From: Auanema rhodensis
Taxonomy: Eukaryota > Nematoda > Chromadorea > Rhabditida > Rhabditidae
DNA length: 64,000 nt
Reading direction: 5' to 3'
Assembly (NCBI GenBank): GCA_964057225.1
Contig: OZ059897.1
Span: 14,136,001-14,200,000 of the forward strand
Below, piece by piece: positions 15,008 through 26,896 of the stretch. Below the pieces are notes generated by a model, which saw only the letters and a list, made by a program, of their open reading frames with translations, did not search any database and was not told the DNA's origin. The position numbers were made by a program, and so were the translations under genes. Each line of letters begins with the position of its first letter. Position 1 is the stretch's first letter.

Positions 15008-15723
15008 CTGAAAAACGAAAAATTACGAAATCTATACTGAAGGTTTAAAGCTACAACTAAGATTAATACAATAAGAATATTAAAGAAAACAAAAACTGGT
15101 AAAGCAAACACCCTGTATGTTGCTTAGTATGATGATGATGACGATGATGATGATGATGGGTTTCATGATGGCTTGCTGATGCAGCTTGGGGGGAGAAGAG
15201 AAAAGGCAATAGTGGAAATGAAAGAGAATAGTGATGATTGGCAATTTCCATAGTTGGTGGCCAGTGAGACAATTTTAATTTAGATTAAGACATTAATGAA
15301 TTACGCTTTTGATAAAATGAGGTTATATAACATGAAGCATTTAATGAATCATGCATATAACGATTTAAATAGCAAAATACATACATATATACTATATTCA
15401 AGAAGTAAAGGTTTAATTCATTTTTATTTTGAAAAAGCAGAGAAAAAAAATTAAATTATGGAAGAAGAAGAATATTTTAAAATATTATTAAACATTATGT
15501 TTTCATCTATGTTGATACTATGGATTATCAAGATTTAAGGAAAACATATATTCTCTCAGTTTCAGGCAACTTACACAAGTACAAAGTTGAATTCCAAATC
15601 TTTTTTTTTTTTCAAAATAATTAGTAAATCAAATGGCTTTGCAACGATAATAAAGATAAAATTTGAATATTATTTAATTTTTTTCGCTGAATTCTGCTTT
15701 AGAACAGTTGATATATGCATCGG

Positions 15724-15838
15724 TTAACCATATTTGGAAGTGGGGGGAACGACTAATGTTGTTCTACTGTAATGAGGCTGAGCCATGCCACCATCCGGCT
15801 TGCTCGTCTCGTTGGCTCTCCCTTCTTTCGCATCGTTC
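15724..15838 (-). CDS. Candidate terminal exon with polar tail (partial gene)
   Basis: A minus-strand acceptor (TTTGCTGTGCAG) is followed by an open frame of 37 residues plus stop. It begins NDAKEGRANETSKPDGG and ends TTLVVPPTSKYG. Composition is polar and codon choice is less AT-biased than the flanks. Such a sequence would suit a cytoplasmic C-terminal tail. It enters with one base, so the preceding exon must end two bases into a codon. It may be an alternative end of the same gene as the exons at 14841-15007 and 16627-16740. I do not recognise the family. Confidence 0.45.
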
Positions 15839-16485
15839 CTGCACAGCAAAATGAGGAACATATAACTCGGGTATGGAAAAAAAAGTGAAAGCCACTGAAT
15901 TGATCTATGGAATATAATGATTAAACGAACTAGACAATACTGCAAATTAGATGACTTTGTAAAATATTTTTAAAACCTTAGTATAAAATGATATAAATGA
16001 GTACAACTTTATTCAATATATCAAAAGATGTTTTGAAAAAAAAATGAAACAAATCAATAGAAGCAGAATATATTTTTTTTTAGATGTGATTAATCAAAAG
16101 GCCAAATAGTCAATGCTCGAAGTTCTATTAAACCGCATCTGACATGTATTCGATTAGTCATATCAAGCAGGTATATGTATATTATATAATATATAGAATA
16201 CTTCTGGAGAATATCTAAAGAGGGCAAAGTAAGAAGGTAAACGAATTGATGAAAGATCAAGGCACATGAAAAAGTGAAATAAGCTTTTCATTCTCTCATC
16301 CTCTTAGCTTCTGACCCTCTCAATATATTTCCATTATTCTCTCTCTCTTTCTCTCTCTCCCTATCTTTGAAACTGCTTCTCTTTTCGTTTTGATGGTTTG
16401 TAGGCCAGAAGAAACGATGAGAGGAAGAAACCCGGCTGGATAGAACAATTGGCTTAAGCCATAAAAAGGCATGGCTTTCGCTTAC

Positions 16486-16512
16486 AGCCGTATCACCAGT
16501 TGCTTCAGAATA
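16486..16512 (-). CDS. Possible 27-nt microexon
   Basis: A strong acceptor (TTTCTTGTAG) and donor (GTAAGC) flank 27 nt on the minus strand. One frame reads YSEATGDTA, which resembles the start of the exon just upstream (LYSAGSSHT). A length divisible by three would allow optional inclusion without changing the frame. The support is splice signals only. Confidence 0.25.
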
Positions 16513-16626
16513 CTACAAGAAATAGTAATGTCTATTAGACAAATACATTTTTCGATAAAGATTTGTTTAATATTCTTTCAGATCGTTGATAGTTTGAATC
16601 AACCAACCGTTAGATTGCATTGAGTT

Positions 16627-16740
16627 CTACAGGATGATATAGTGAAGAAGTTGGACTAGGAAACAGACAACGACAATGACAAGCAGAGAAAAGAGAAAGT
16701 GAGATGCCCTCAGGGTATGTGAGCTTCCAGCTGAGTATAG
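16627..16740 (-). CDS. Candidate terminal exon with GPI-type hydrophobic tail (partial gene)
   Basis: After a possible acceptor (GATGCTTTCAAG) the minus strand reads LYSAGSSHTLRASH, then a hydrophobic stretch (FLFSLLVIVVVCFLVQLL) and HYIIL before a stop at 16627-16629. A small-residue site (SAGSS) followed by a spacer and a C-terminal hydrophobic run with no long tail is the usual form of a GPI-anchor signal, although a simple helix anchor is also possible. The frame stays open a further 23 codons upstream to 16800, so the true exon start is uncertain. Together with the anchor and tail exons downstream, it suggests one gene with alternative membrane attachment. The extracellular exons were not found. 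Confidence 0.45.
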   Translation of the reverse strand, partial: LYSAGSSHTLRASHFLFSLLVIVVVCFLVQLLHYIIL

Positions 16741-19501
16741 CTTGAAAGCATCAATGGGGTGGGGCTCATTCAGATCTTTCCCTTCTTTCCTCTTTTTCTC
16801 TTATATCTCTTTTTCGATCCTGAACATTCATCGTCTATGTTTGTGAATATAAAAGCACATATTGACAGCGTTTCCTATTATAAGCAATGATGGATTATTA
16901 ACAACCTAATTATGTGAGGACATATGGATGTCGTTGTTATATGAAAGTCTCTCCTTTCTATCTTCCTCCCTCTCATTGTTTCTCTGTGTATCAATTCAAA
17001 TATCTTCTCATTTTGAAGTGATATAGTATACATGGCATACACACATATCTGAACGAACAATACACTATTTCATATATAGCTTACACTGTTGAACAGTGTA
17101 TAACAGAATATGCTAGAACATTGTCAATGTTTAACACTTGTTGGCAATAAGTTCGACTATAAAGAACTAAAAACAGTTAATATCTTTTCAGCCAATAATA
17201 AGACAACTGAGAAATATGCCAATAAATTCATTAAAAATCTCAAAACTTTATTATATGTATATTTTTAGAAGAAATGTTTCATTCTCACTCTATCTGGCTA
17301 TAATATACTTCAGCGCTTTCGAACTATTTATTTTACTAACTAAAAGTAAAATAAACTATGTGAAGCAATGAAACTAAACCAAGAGATGTCATCAAGATAA
17401 CACTTGTAGTCAGTCAAACTGGTAGTTTCATGAATCATCAGAGAGTATATTGCAATGGATTACAAGCGATGCAGCTTCAATTAAAGACTCTCTGTCTCCT
17501 TTGTTCAAAATGAGTTCGTTGAACAAAGTGTTCATTGAACTACACAATTTCCAAATTAAAAAATGATTTTTTTTCCTAATATTGTGAGAATTTTCTAGTA
17601 TCAAGCTTAAAAAGATTTGTTTTAAATTTTACGATCGAAATACTTAACTTTATATGTCATTAAATCATCGCCTCTTTATACTAAACTGTTCCAATTTCTT
17701 AAATGTCCCCAGGGCAAAGTTTCATGAATACAATTATATAGGGCTTGAAGATCGTTTGCAAAAAGTAATTTGTTAAATATAATTAAATTATAATATTAAT
17801 AGACATTATTTAATGGGAAAAAAGGACAATAGAATATTTTCATATAATTATTCAGAAAAAAACTTAAATTTCAATAAAAATTGACTCTATATTTAAGAAC
17901 AAAGACTAAATCCATATAAAATGGTCAAAATGAATATTAAATAAAGAAAAGAATCTTAAACGTTTCTGAAAAAAATGCAACCGATTTATATAAAAAATTA
18001 TTTAAAAAATGGTATATTATCTGTACACGTACTTATTGAAGTTTGTTTAGCAAAATATAATTTATGCTAATTTTTAATAATACGATAAATAATTTAATTT
18101 TAATTTAAAAATAATAACAATATATAAAATATTAATTTAGACTGTACAACTAGATTTTAAATTTTTTAGTTTTTTTTTATTTGAAATCATTGTTCATTTT
18201 AAAAAATGAACTTTATTTAGTTTAATATGAATATTCTCAGTAGTCTTTCCCCTATGCAACTTTTTTTGTGTTTTTTGACTTTCTTCCCTTTTTTGTCTTC
18301 AACGTTTTCTCTAATTCCTTGGGGTTGATCTTCTAATTTCATGGATAGACGTTTCATTAGATTAGCCTATTAATGCTATTCGTATTCTGAAACGAAATAG
18401 GCCCACACAAGCTGCTTCCATTTATGGAAATTACTTGAATTGACCAATACTGTGCAATTGCTCTATACATACATGCGTATATGTATTTGGAAACAAAATC
18501 CCATTGAAAAGTATTAAACCAATATATGTATGTATATACTACTTATGATATAGTTAAATATTTATAAAAAAGAACTTCATTTCAAGCATTTATTTTATGA
18601 ATTTTATTGTATGTTTCATAAAACATTTATATTTAAGTTTTTTTGTTGTTTTCAATTATAAATTAGATGAATAACTAATAATAATAAAGAAAATATGATA
18701 TGAAAATTCAGAAAGAATAGTAAAATATCCAATAATTCTTTTTCTTCTCTAAATATTACTTCAGAAGAAACAAAAACAACAACACATGAGATGAGATAAA
18801 ATCATTGCATATGATTATTACAAAATATAAAAGAAAAAAGTCTGTATCAGACCATAATGTAGAGATATATATTTTTTCTTAAATAATGCTCAAAGCATAG
18901 AATAGTAATACTATTGAATTTGGCAAGATCTTTTGGATTCTAACAGTAGTCTTAACCTAATAAGAATAATAATAATAATACAAATTACAAATTACAATTA
19001 TATAAAGATTATAATAATATTTAATAAATAAATAAATTTAATTTTAAATTATTCAAAAAAGTAATATATGATATAAGTCTTCATAATAGTGAATTTAGTT
19101 TTTTATTTGACTAGCAATACTCAAATGAATGTCGCATATCACACTAGATGGATAAGTATACAGTTCCAGCTGTTAATAACGTTTGGAAAAGATGAATAAG
19201 ATAAAAAAAGACAAATAAAAGATTATTATGATTCGAAGGACCAGAAGATAGTATTTGATTCAGAAAAAAGACATGAAATATGATCTTTTGTTTGTAAATA
19301 ATGATCAATATGTAATATTTTGGAATATAAACCCGAAACTACAGTACTCAGTATATGTATGATATGAGCGAGATATTGGATGTATAGTATATATACATGA
19401 AGTTTTTTTTGAAATTTCAAAGTAGAATTGATAATTATAATTTTAAAAAAACATAAAGTAGAGCAGAATATGTTTCGTAGAGTTGTATTGCCTTTCAAAC
19501 T
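16741..19501. other. Gap between the anchor exons and mab-10
   Basis: I see no convincing coding exon here. It is AT-rich with poly-A and poly-T runs and a pyrimidine-rich patch near 16.3-16.4 kb just to its left. It may contain long introns or missing 5' exons of the minus-strand gene that ends at 14841-16740, and the 3' flank of mab-10. Confidence 0.4.
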
Positions 19502-21902
19502 TTAATCAGAAGTTGTAGTAGTAACATCTGAGATTGTCTGATCATCTGAAGCACAGTTCAAGTTTAGTTTGTTAGATGCCCAACGTTCTAAGTAACCGGA
19601 AGGCTAAAATAATCCAATCAACTATGTTCATTTATTTAAAAAAAGGTTATCAAACCTGTAAACGCTTCTTCTTCTCATCTCCATTAGAACTTGTTGATAA
19701 AATATCATCTTGATCCATTGGAGGTGGACTAGAATTACTTAAATAAAGCAAAATTCTCTATAGATAGTTGACCAAAAAATTATTTTTCTTTTGAAGAAGA
19801 TGATTAAAAGAATAATACTTAACTAACCTTAATGTTAAATTACCATCTGATGGAGATATTAAATCATTCAATCTTCTCTTCAAGCTTTTTTGGTATTGAT
19901 ATCCAGCATTTCTTATGACTTGTCGAGCAAGCGGGAACAACTCATCACGTCTTGTTAATAGAGCAGGCATTAACAAACAAAGTTGAGCTGCAGCTTCATT
20001 TACGGACACCTCATGAATAGATAGTACCTTAAACATATAATAATATATACAAAAAATGAATTCGAATATTAACCTTGTTCGGCTTTCGCTTAGCATCGAA
20101 TCGCCCATAGATAGCTGAATATTTCCGATATTCTTCCAAGCGGCCAGGAGTATTAGCAGGCATCGCCATTAAATCCAGAAGTTCTCTATAAGAAAAGATA
20201 CAAGATATATGAAAATCATCGTTATATTGATAAAAACCTTGAAATTCGTTTTTTGTTTTGAATAAGTTTAGGCTCAAATACAGGAAGACTATGAAATACA
20301 CGTTCTGCACATACTGTTATACGATGAATCTGAGTGTCGCTTAACACAGGTGTTTCGGAGGTTGATGAAACTGAAATTTAATCAAATCAAATGAAAGAAA
20401 ATTTGAAAAAAATAATTATATCCTAGAAGAAGTTATATTTTTTTTTTGAAATTTAATGAAACGTACAGTGATTATCAGATTCACTTAAAGATAAAAAATC
20501 GCCAACTACTGAAACAGGACTGGCCGACCTGAAAAGAAATTAAATTTCTAATTAGCTCATTATCATATATTTTTAATTTTAAAAGTTCGAAAAAAATATT
20601 GTTTGTATAGTATTTGAATGACGAACCTCTCTTCCTCTTTATTGGAGGTTGAGCAAGTTGTTGAGAGACTTCGGAGCCGTTCTCCACAAAAAATGTTTGC
20701 TGTGCCTCCGATTGTGCTAGTAGGGGCCATAACGTTGAGCATAGAAGTGGAGACACTGGTCGCTATAAATATTATTTTATACAATATTACTTTGATTTTA
20801 AGAAAAAGGTGGTTTTTACTTGTTTTTTTATGCCAAAATATAATACACGAGGCATATTGATTTTATTAGAATTTCGGAATTCTACCCAACCTCCAAGCTA
20901 CCACACGAAAAAAAATTTCTTTTTCTTTTTTTTTTTTTTTTTTTATTTTTAAAACTTATTGTTGAAGCTTATTATACCCCCAGGGTATTCCCACAAAAAG
21001 ACTAACCCAACGCTACCGAATTGTTCGCAACGTTTCCATTATTGTTATTGTTATTATTGTTGTTGGAAGAGCTTGTTGTACTTGTTGAAGCTGTACTTGT
21101 AGTAAACGTATTCGATGTTTCTGTCGTTGTTAAACCTGGTGAAGATGATGAAGCCAAACTGTTTAAAGTTGCAGCAAAAGCTAAATCATCAGAAATATAT
21201 GATATTATGGGATATCATAATACTTACTAGGCATTAGATATGATATAGCATCTGTACTATTCATAACTGGGAATTGTGGGGGAGGAGGTGGAGGTCCAAT
21301 ATGCTGTATAGATTGCACATTGAAAGCTGCTTGATCTTTTGAAAATTCCTTAAATAGCAATTGTATACAATTATCTATCATTCAAACTTTGACTAACACT
21401 AAGCGCTCGTTGCAACCTTCGAACATGAAGAGGCTTAGATAGCATACCAACTAGAGACATTATTTCCAAAAATTCCTGTTCATCACATTGCATTATCTGA
21501 TTTATATCATCTCCACCTAATAATATTGTTTTTTTTTAATAAGTTGACTTCACAGAAATATTATACCTTGGGTAATAAATGTATCATAATATTGAACTAA
21601 GTTCGCTCTTTGTAAAACTGCTAAAAGCTGCCATTCTGAGAATGAAGTAGGTTGTGCCGAAGGTTTGGGAGTTCTAAAAAAAGATGGATTTCAAAAATAA
21701 AATTATATTATCATACGATGGCTGCACTATTGGATCACTTGTTTTTTGATCAGGTCGTACAGGAGTCAACGTTGGAGGTGTTGTAGGTAAAGCTGATGAT
21801 CCTATATTTAATCATATAAGATAATACATTAAATTTTAAAATGATTATACCATTATTGGATGCTACACTAGAAGGACTAGGAGAACTTTCAACAGAAGAC
21901 AT
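19502..21902 (-). CDS. mab-10: NAB-family transcriptional co-repressor MAB-10
   Basis: Thirteen minus-strand exons: 21851-21902, 21717-21801, 21567-21673, 21398-21516, 21228-21348, 21007-21180, 20627-20762, 20467-20528, 20238-20370, 20074-20185, 19828-20027, 19656-19737, 19502-19603. They sum to 1485 nt, 494 aa, with every junction in phase. NAB proteins are nuclear partners of EGR-type zinc-finger factors; in C. elegans MAB-10 works with LIN-29 in the larval-to-adult switch. The NCD1 domain is at about residues 55-125 ([41 protein letters not shown]). The NCD2 domain is at about 300-425 ([48 protein letters not shown]). Between them lie a Pro run, a Thr/Ser/Asn-rich linker with an Asn tract, and the acidic motif SNKEEERSASP. 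Family membership is clear; the developmental role is by orthology. Confidence 0.93.
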
Positions 21903-24900
21903 TGTATGGAATATGTTATTTTGATTTTTGTTTTTAATATTTAATTAAAATCTTGCTTATTCCTTTTAAGGTATTAGAGCTATGCTTGAATTTAGAATTC
22001 TTTTAGCTATATAGATGAGGGATGGCTATTTGATAGCCACCCACTGGCGTTTGCGCCTCTTAAAATTAAAATTTAGAAGTGAATAAATGACGGAAAGCAG
22101 TAAAAAAGAAAAATACTATTTTATAATATAATAATAAATAAATAATACAAGAAATAAATCGAAGAATTAAAATTATTCAGGCAAAACCCTCAGGGGGAAA
22201 TGATGTGACTAGGACGGAAGAAAAGGTGGGGGGCTTGTGAATAGATCATATGAAAAGAGGGGAGACTAAGAAATTCACAGAAGAACGAATGGAGAAATAG
22301 AGGAAATGATATGAAGAGAAGAGAGAAATAAGAGAAAAAGTGTAGGAATATTCCAAAAAAACGAAAAGGAAAGACAGTAATAGACGATTATCTTTTTTTA
22401 TATCATTTCTGTTTGTCTATCACTCTTCTATCTCCATATTCCTTCGTGGACTCTCTGATTCTTCATCTCTTTCGGAGAATTTTTTGATTTAAAAAAAAAA
22501 CTCTAAAGCTTTCAATGCGTTTCATGAAAGACCAGGTCTCTCTTCAGCGCTGAAAACTAAAATCATGCATCTAAATCAATGTATTCTAATCCCATTTTAC
22601 ATTGGAAATATAAATACGAATTGTTTTTTTTTATTCCAATTGGTTCATCCTAGCTATTGATGCTATAGTTGGTACAACCTTCAATTTGGTCAAGCAAAAA
22701 GTGACGAGCAGTCGAGAAAAAAGTTTATTTTGAGGTCAAGTCACTCTTCACATACCTTCATATTGTTCATTGAACAGCTTTTTCTTAATATAACTTATTT
22801 CTATTCTTCTCATTTTTTGAAATTTGTCTAGATTTTTCTTCGTATTTTAGAAAAAAACAGACGGATGTTCATCAGTACTGTGAATACTTCAATCTGTGAG
22901 AACTTTCAAATTAATGTGAATCTATAACTATAACTATAAACCTAAACCTTTTTCCTGGCTCTCAAATTGCAGATTTTACCGTTTTGCCGGATTTTTTTTT
23001 CAATTCGGTGAGTGCATACTATGAACAGCAAAACGTGAATCGGCGTTCTCTCGTGCCAGGCGCTCTACGCCAAAAAAACGTGACCCAGACCTTATGTTAG
23101 CCACTATTGATGACGAGAGCTCTTCTACAATTCTCTTCGTTTCTTTCGTTCTCTTTTCTTTTTTCTTTTTTTTTATCTACTCTATCTATATTTTCTTGTT
23201 CCTCTCTCTATTTTAATATTCGTCAACGAATCTCTTACTCTTTTCCTCTTTTTTTTCATTCACCATAACTTCATCTTTTTCCTTTTTCAATGTGTGCAGC
23301 AACGAATAGTTGAAACGGCCAAAAAACGACTATCAATCGAATGCTGTCCTTCCCCGTCTCTGTTTTTTTAAGCGGCTTCGGTCACCCAAACCTAACCGAA
23401 ATTACACTGTAGGTCAAGAAAAAACTTGAAGGACAATAAGAATAAAATAGAAAGAAAGAAATGAAGATCCGAAAATTACGGAATTACGAGACTGACAGTC
23501 AACAAATTGGTTGAAATCCAGTCTATGAATGAATCTCTCTCTCTCTTTGTTTTTTTTTTGTCAGAAGAGGAGACATTTTTGACTCGCCGATGAAGCCATA
23601 TGGATTCAGGAAGTTTTAGATGTGGACATGAACAGAATTATGGTAATAGTATATAGTAGATTCAAATAATTTTAATATTATATGTAAAGTAATACATCCT
23701 TTTGGAACGGTAGTTGTATATGATTCAAATATCCTTTTTTTAACAAAAGTTTCTGGTATTTTCCAGCAACTACCAATTATTATTATTGAAAAAAGTAAGC
23801 ATACTCAATTAATCTGTAGAATTCGCAGATGAACGACCAGGTGACGAAGAATGTATTCATCAATGATGGGGTTGGATAAAAAAATAGAAGAGCGAACAAG
23901 CGAACTCGTTTCGAAAAGGTTTGAGAAACTCGGAGAGTGATATATCGTTAGAACATGTGAGAGTTCATGATTGCTGCAGAGAAAAAGAGTAGAAAAAACA
24001 TCTCAACGTCGTCCGATTCTAGTGATTGAAGAAGAAGAGGAAAAGGGAAAAAGAAGCAGGTGAAGAAGAAGGTAACGATATAAAGAACAGGAGAAGCAAT
24101 AGAGGCGTGGGAGAAAAGGAAAAGAAGCCGAATATGTGAAGAAAACTAATAAGGAAAACAAAAAAAAATTATAAAATGTCCTAAAGATATTATTCTCTTT
24201 GAAAACTTCAAATAAAAAATCAAAGTATACATAAATCATTTTTAAAACCATTTTTCATCTAATAAAAATTAAAAAATATAAAGATGAGTTGGCAATAGGG
24301 GAGAAGAAGTTGAAGAAAAAGAAGAAGAATGTGAAGAAGTAAAGAATCAACGAGAAAGATGACGAAGAAAGGCCGATTGGCTTGAAAAAGTGGCTGTGAC
24401 AGGATAAAAACTAAGAGAAATGAGAAAGAGTGAATGGAAATTGATGAAGAAAGCACGTTAGAATACCGGAGAATTGCACATTTTTTCGTATTCAATGAAT
24501 GCTGTCCTCAAATCTTTCAAAGATACTTTTGAGAAATTGTTATATGTACGAGATATTGAGGACTTACCGAAGTTCGATTAAACACAACAAACTATTTAGC
24601 ATATAGCGTCAAATTACACGTAAATACATTTTGCAGCGTGCAAATGTGATCAACGATTGTTAAAAAAAAAACAAAAAAACAGGTTTGATTAATAATTTCA
24701 AATTTTACGTAATGAAATATTCTTGAAGGTTTTATAACTATTTTTTATTTACAAAAAATCAGAGAATTTAAATTATCAAATCCGAAGAAGAAAAAGGGAT
24801 AACGATTTAAATGAGAGAATGCTGAGAACTGTAAAGTTGGGAGCTGAATGAATGAAAAAGAAAAAAGAAGATGAAGACGAAAATGAAAAAAAAACTTAAG

Positions 24901-26526
24901 TAGATATCGAAATGAAGTAAGAGGAACAGAAAAAGAAATAGCGAAGCCGATGGCAAAAAAAAGTTATGCGAAGTTAAAAAACGACATTAGAGAAACGGCA
25001 TAGGAGAGCAAGAAGTCCACCAATGATTTTAAGAAAAAATTCGTTTGATCTGATGAAAGCCGACTAGCGAGAATAATTGTAGAAGGAATGAATCATTGAG
25101 AAGTTTGTTTAAAAAAAAAAAAAAAAAAGAAGAAAAAAATTAGAAATTCGTTGGGTATTGAGCTTTTTTTCGAATGCTATTTCAGAGAATGTGGATATGA
25201 TCGAGAAGTCAAGAGAAATAAGATGGTAATATTAAAATAAAGAAATGTTGGTTGGAAAAGATATTGGTGCTGAAGAAGGATAAGAAGAAGTATAGAAATC
25301 GTGTGGCTGACTACCCGTCTGCCAGCCGAAAAAGTGCCAATTGAGTAGAAAAAAAGTCTTTCTGAATCCAGTTTACAATCTCTGAATCGGCCGGAATACT
25401 CAGGAAAAAAACGATAAGGCCGGGCAACAGGACGAAAGGTAGACGAAAAGAACGAATATAAAATTGTACTAAAAGGGAAAAAAAGCAAAAGAGGAATAAG
25501 AGAGAAAGAGGGATGCGGGAGAGTAAGGATTCATGTAGAAAGATATGGTTGTGACGGTTGGATAGATTTATCCGTTCCATACACACTCATACATCCATAT
25601 ACAAATGGGGGGTTATGTATGATGTAGGAATACCGTGCATGTACATACCTTCAATCATAAACATTCAGAACAAAACTTTCAAAGTAATATTCCAAGTTCA
25701 ATAAAAAACAAAAATTGTTGCAACGAATCTCATGTTATTCTCAAACTTGATTGAAAAATTACTGAGCGATAGCTTTTTTTTTTGGACAAATCAGATATAG
25801 AGGAGCTTCAATGTGAACTCTTAGCAATGGAGGAAAACAACGCTTCGAGGATATGAAATTAAACTTATATAAATATGTTAACAAAGATAATAATTCATAG
25901 AAAATTTTAAAGAAATGTTAGTTTCAAAAGAGAAGAAATAGGTCTGATGTTGGTTGGCGGTGTTGGTGAGGGGAGGCAAAAACGGACAGCGAACAACGCT
26001 CGCAGTTGCAAAAAACGAACGCTCGCTTGAAAAAAACTAACCAAACGGCGCTGTTCGTTGAACATGAAAAAAGGTTTGAAGCTTGGTATATAGAGAAAGA
26101 CTAAAAAAAAAGTGCGTTGGGAGAGGCAACGAGACAGAATGATCGTCAGAGGAAAAGAGAGTGAAAGATATATGATGAAGAGTCGGTGAACAGAGTATGA
26201 GTGGGATACATATGAAGAGACTCATAGAGGAGAACGAATTGAAGAAAAAAAGATAGAGAGAGGAGAGAAGGTGAATACAATCTAAAATCATATAGAATAG
26301 TCAGAGAAATGTGAAAAACATTGTTCGAATACGAAAAGGTATGTATAATTGCCATAATGTTCTGGACTTTCAAACATGTTGAAGTTCGACTTGTCTGGCT
26401 TTTTTAAAACTTTTTTTGTTTCCATTTTTCATAATTTGAATGACATATATTTGAAACATTATAAAATAGACAAACAGAATTGGGATTTAAACTATTTTTT
26501 AACAAATAATTCCAATATATATAGAA
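21903..26526. other. Upstream region of mab-10, no supported gene
   Basis: No gene was found. The region has several moderately GC-rich patches (23.0-23.4 kb, 25.3-25.5 kb, 25.95-26.06 kb) separated by purine-rich minus-coding-looking tracts. Long control regions are common for developmental regulators, and these patches are candidate enhancers or 5' non-coding exons. An open frame at 25311-25586 on the minus strand is discussed under rejected items. Confidence 0.4.
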
Positions 26527-26528
26527 AT

Positions 26529-26896
26529 TATACTTGGGCGCGATTATCGATAATATATAAATTACGTTTATCGATAATATATTTATCCCTCAACCTTTAA
26601 AAAAACAATGATTTTTCAAGTAAGAAATGAATTTTTATGGGAACTCGATTATTACCAAAAATTCCCAAAAATGAAATTTTTTTCAAATTTTGAAGAGTAT
26701 GAAGATCTAAAAATGCATGAAAGTGATGAAAATATGACTTTGAAGAGTTTTCTTACAAAAATACGTTAATAAGTTATTTTTTTGTTGTGATCATATATAA
26801 AATCAATAATCGTGATAATTATCCATAATTATTGATAATGAGCTTTCAATAATTGAACAATTTCGATTTTGATATTGAGAATCACGCCCAAGTATA
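26529..26896. mobile_element. MITE-like element with terminal inverted repeats
   Basis: The left end reads TATACTTGGGCGCGATT from 26529. The right end carries the reverse complement of TATACTTGGGCGTGATT, ending at 26896, with one mismatch. The ends are flanked by TA, as expected for Tc1/mariner-type insertions. The roughly 368-bp interior has further inner palindromes built on ATCGATAAT and no coding frame, so it would be a non-autonomous copy. Confidence 0.65.

Noticed and set aside
15115-15195. GAT/ATG triplet run encoding poly-His or poly-Ile on the minus strand
   Set aside because: Low-complexity DNA. An acceptor precedes it, but the His frame does not connect in phase with the next exon.
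18218-18358. Minus-strand ATG frame MKRLSMKLEDQPQG... of about 46 codons, lysine-rich
   Set aside because: Single short frame with no homology I know and no linked exons. Left out as chance, although the start is ATG.
20481-20860. Open frames on both strands overlapping mab-10 exon 7
   Set aside because: Shadow frames. Only the frame reading SNKEEERSASP keeps phase with exons 6 and 8.
25311-25490. Minus-strand exon-like frame with a hydrophobic stretch (LLPGLIVFFLSIPADSE)
   Set aside because: It has an acceptor and a donor, but no start codon and no partner exon. Two frames are open, so coding status is undecidable.
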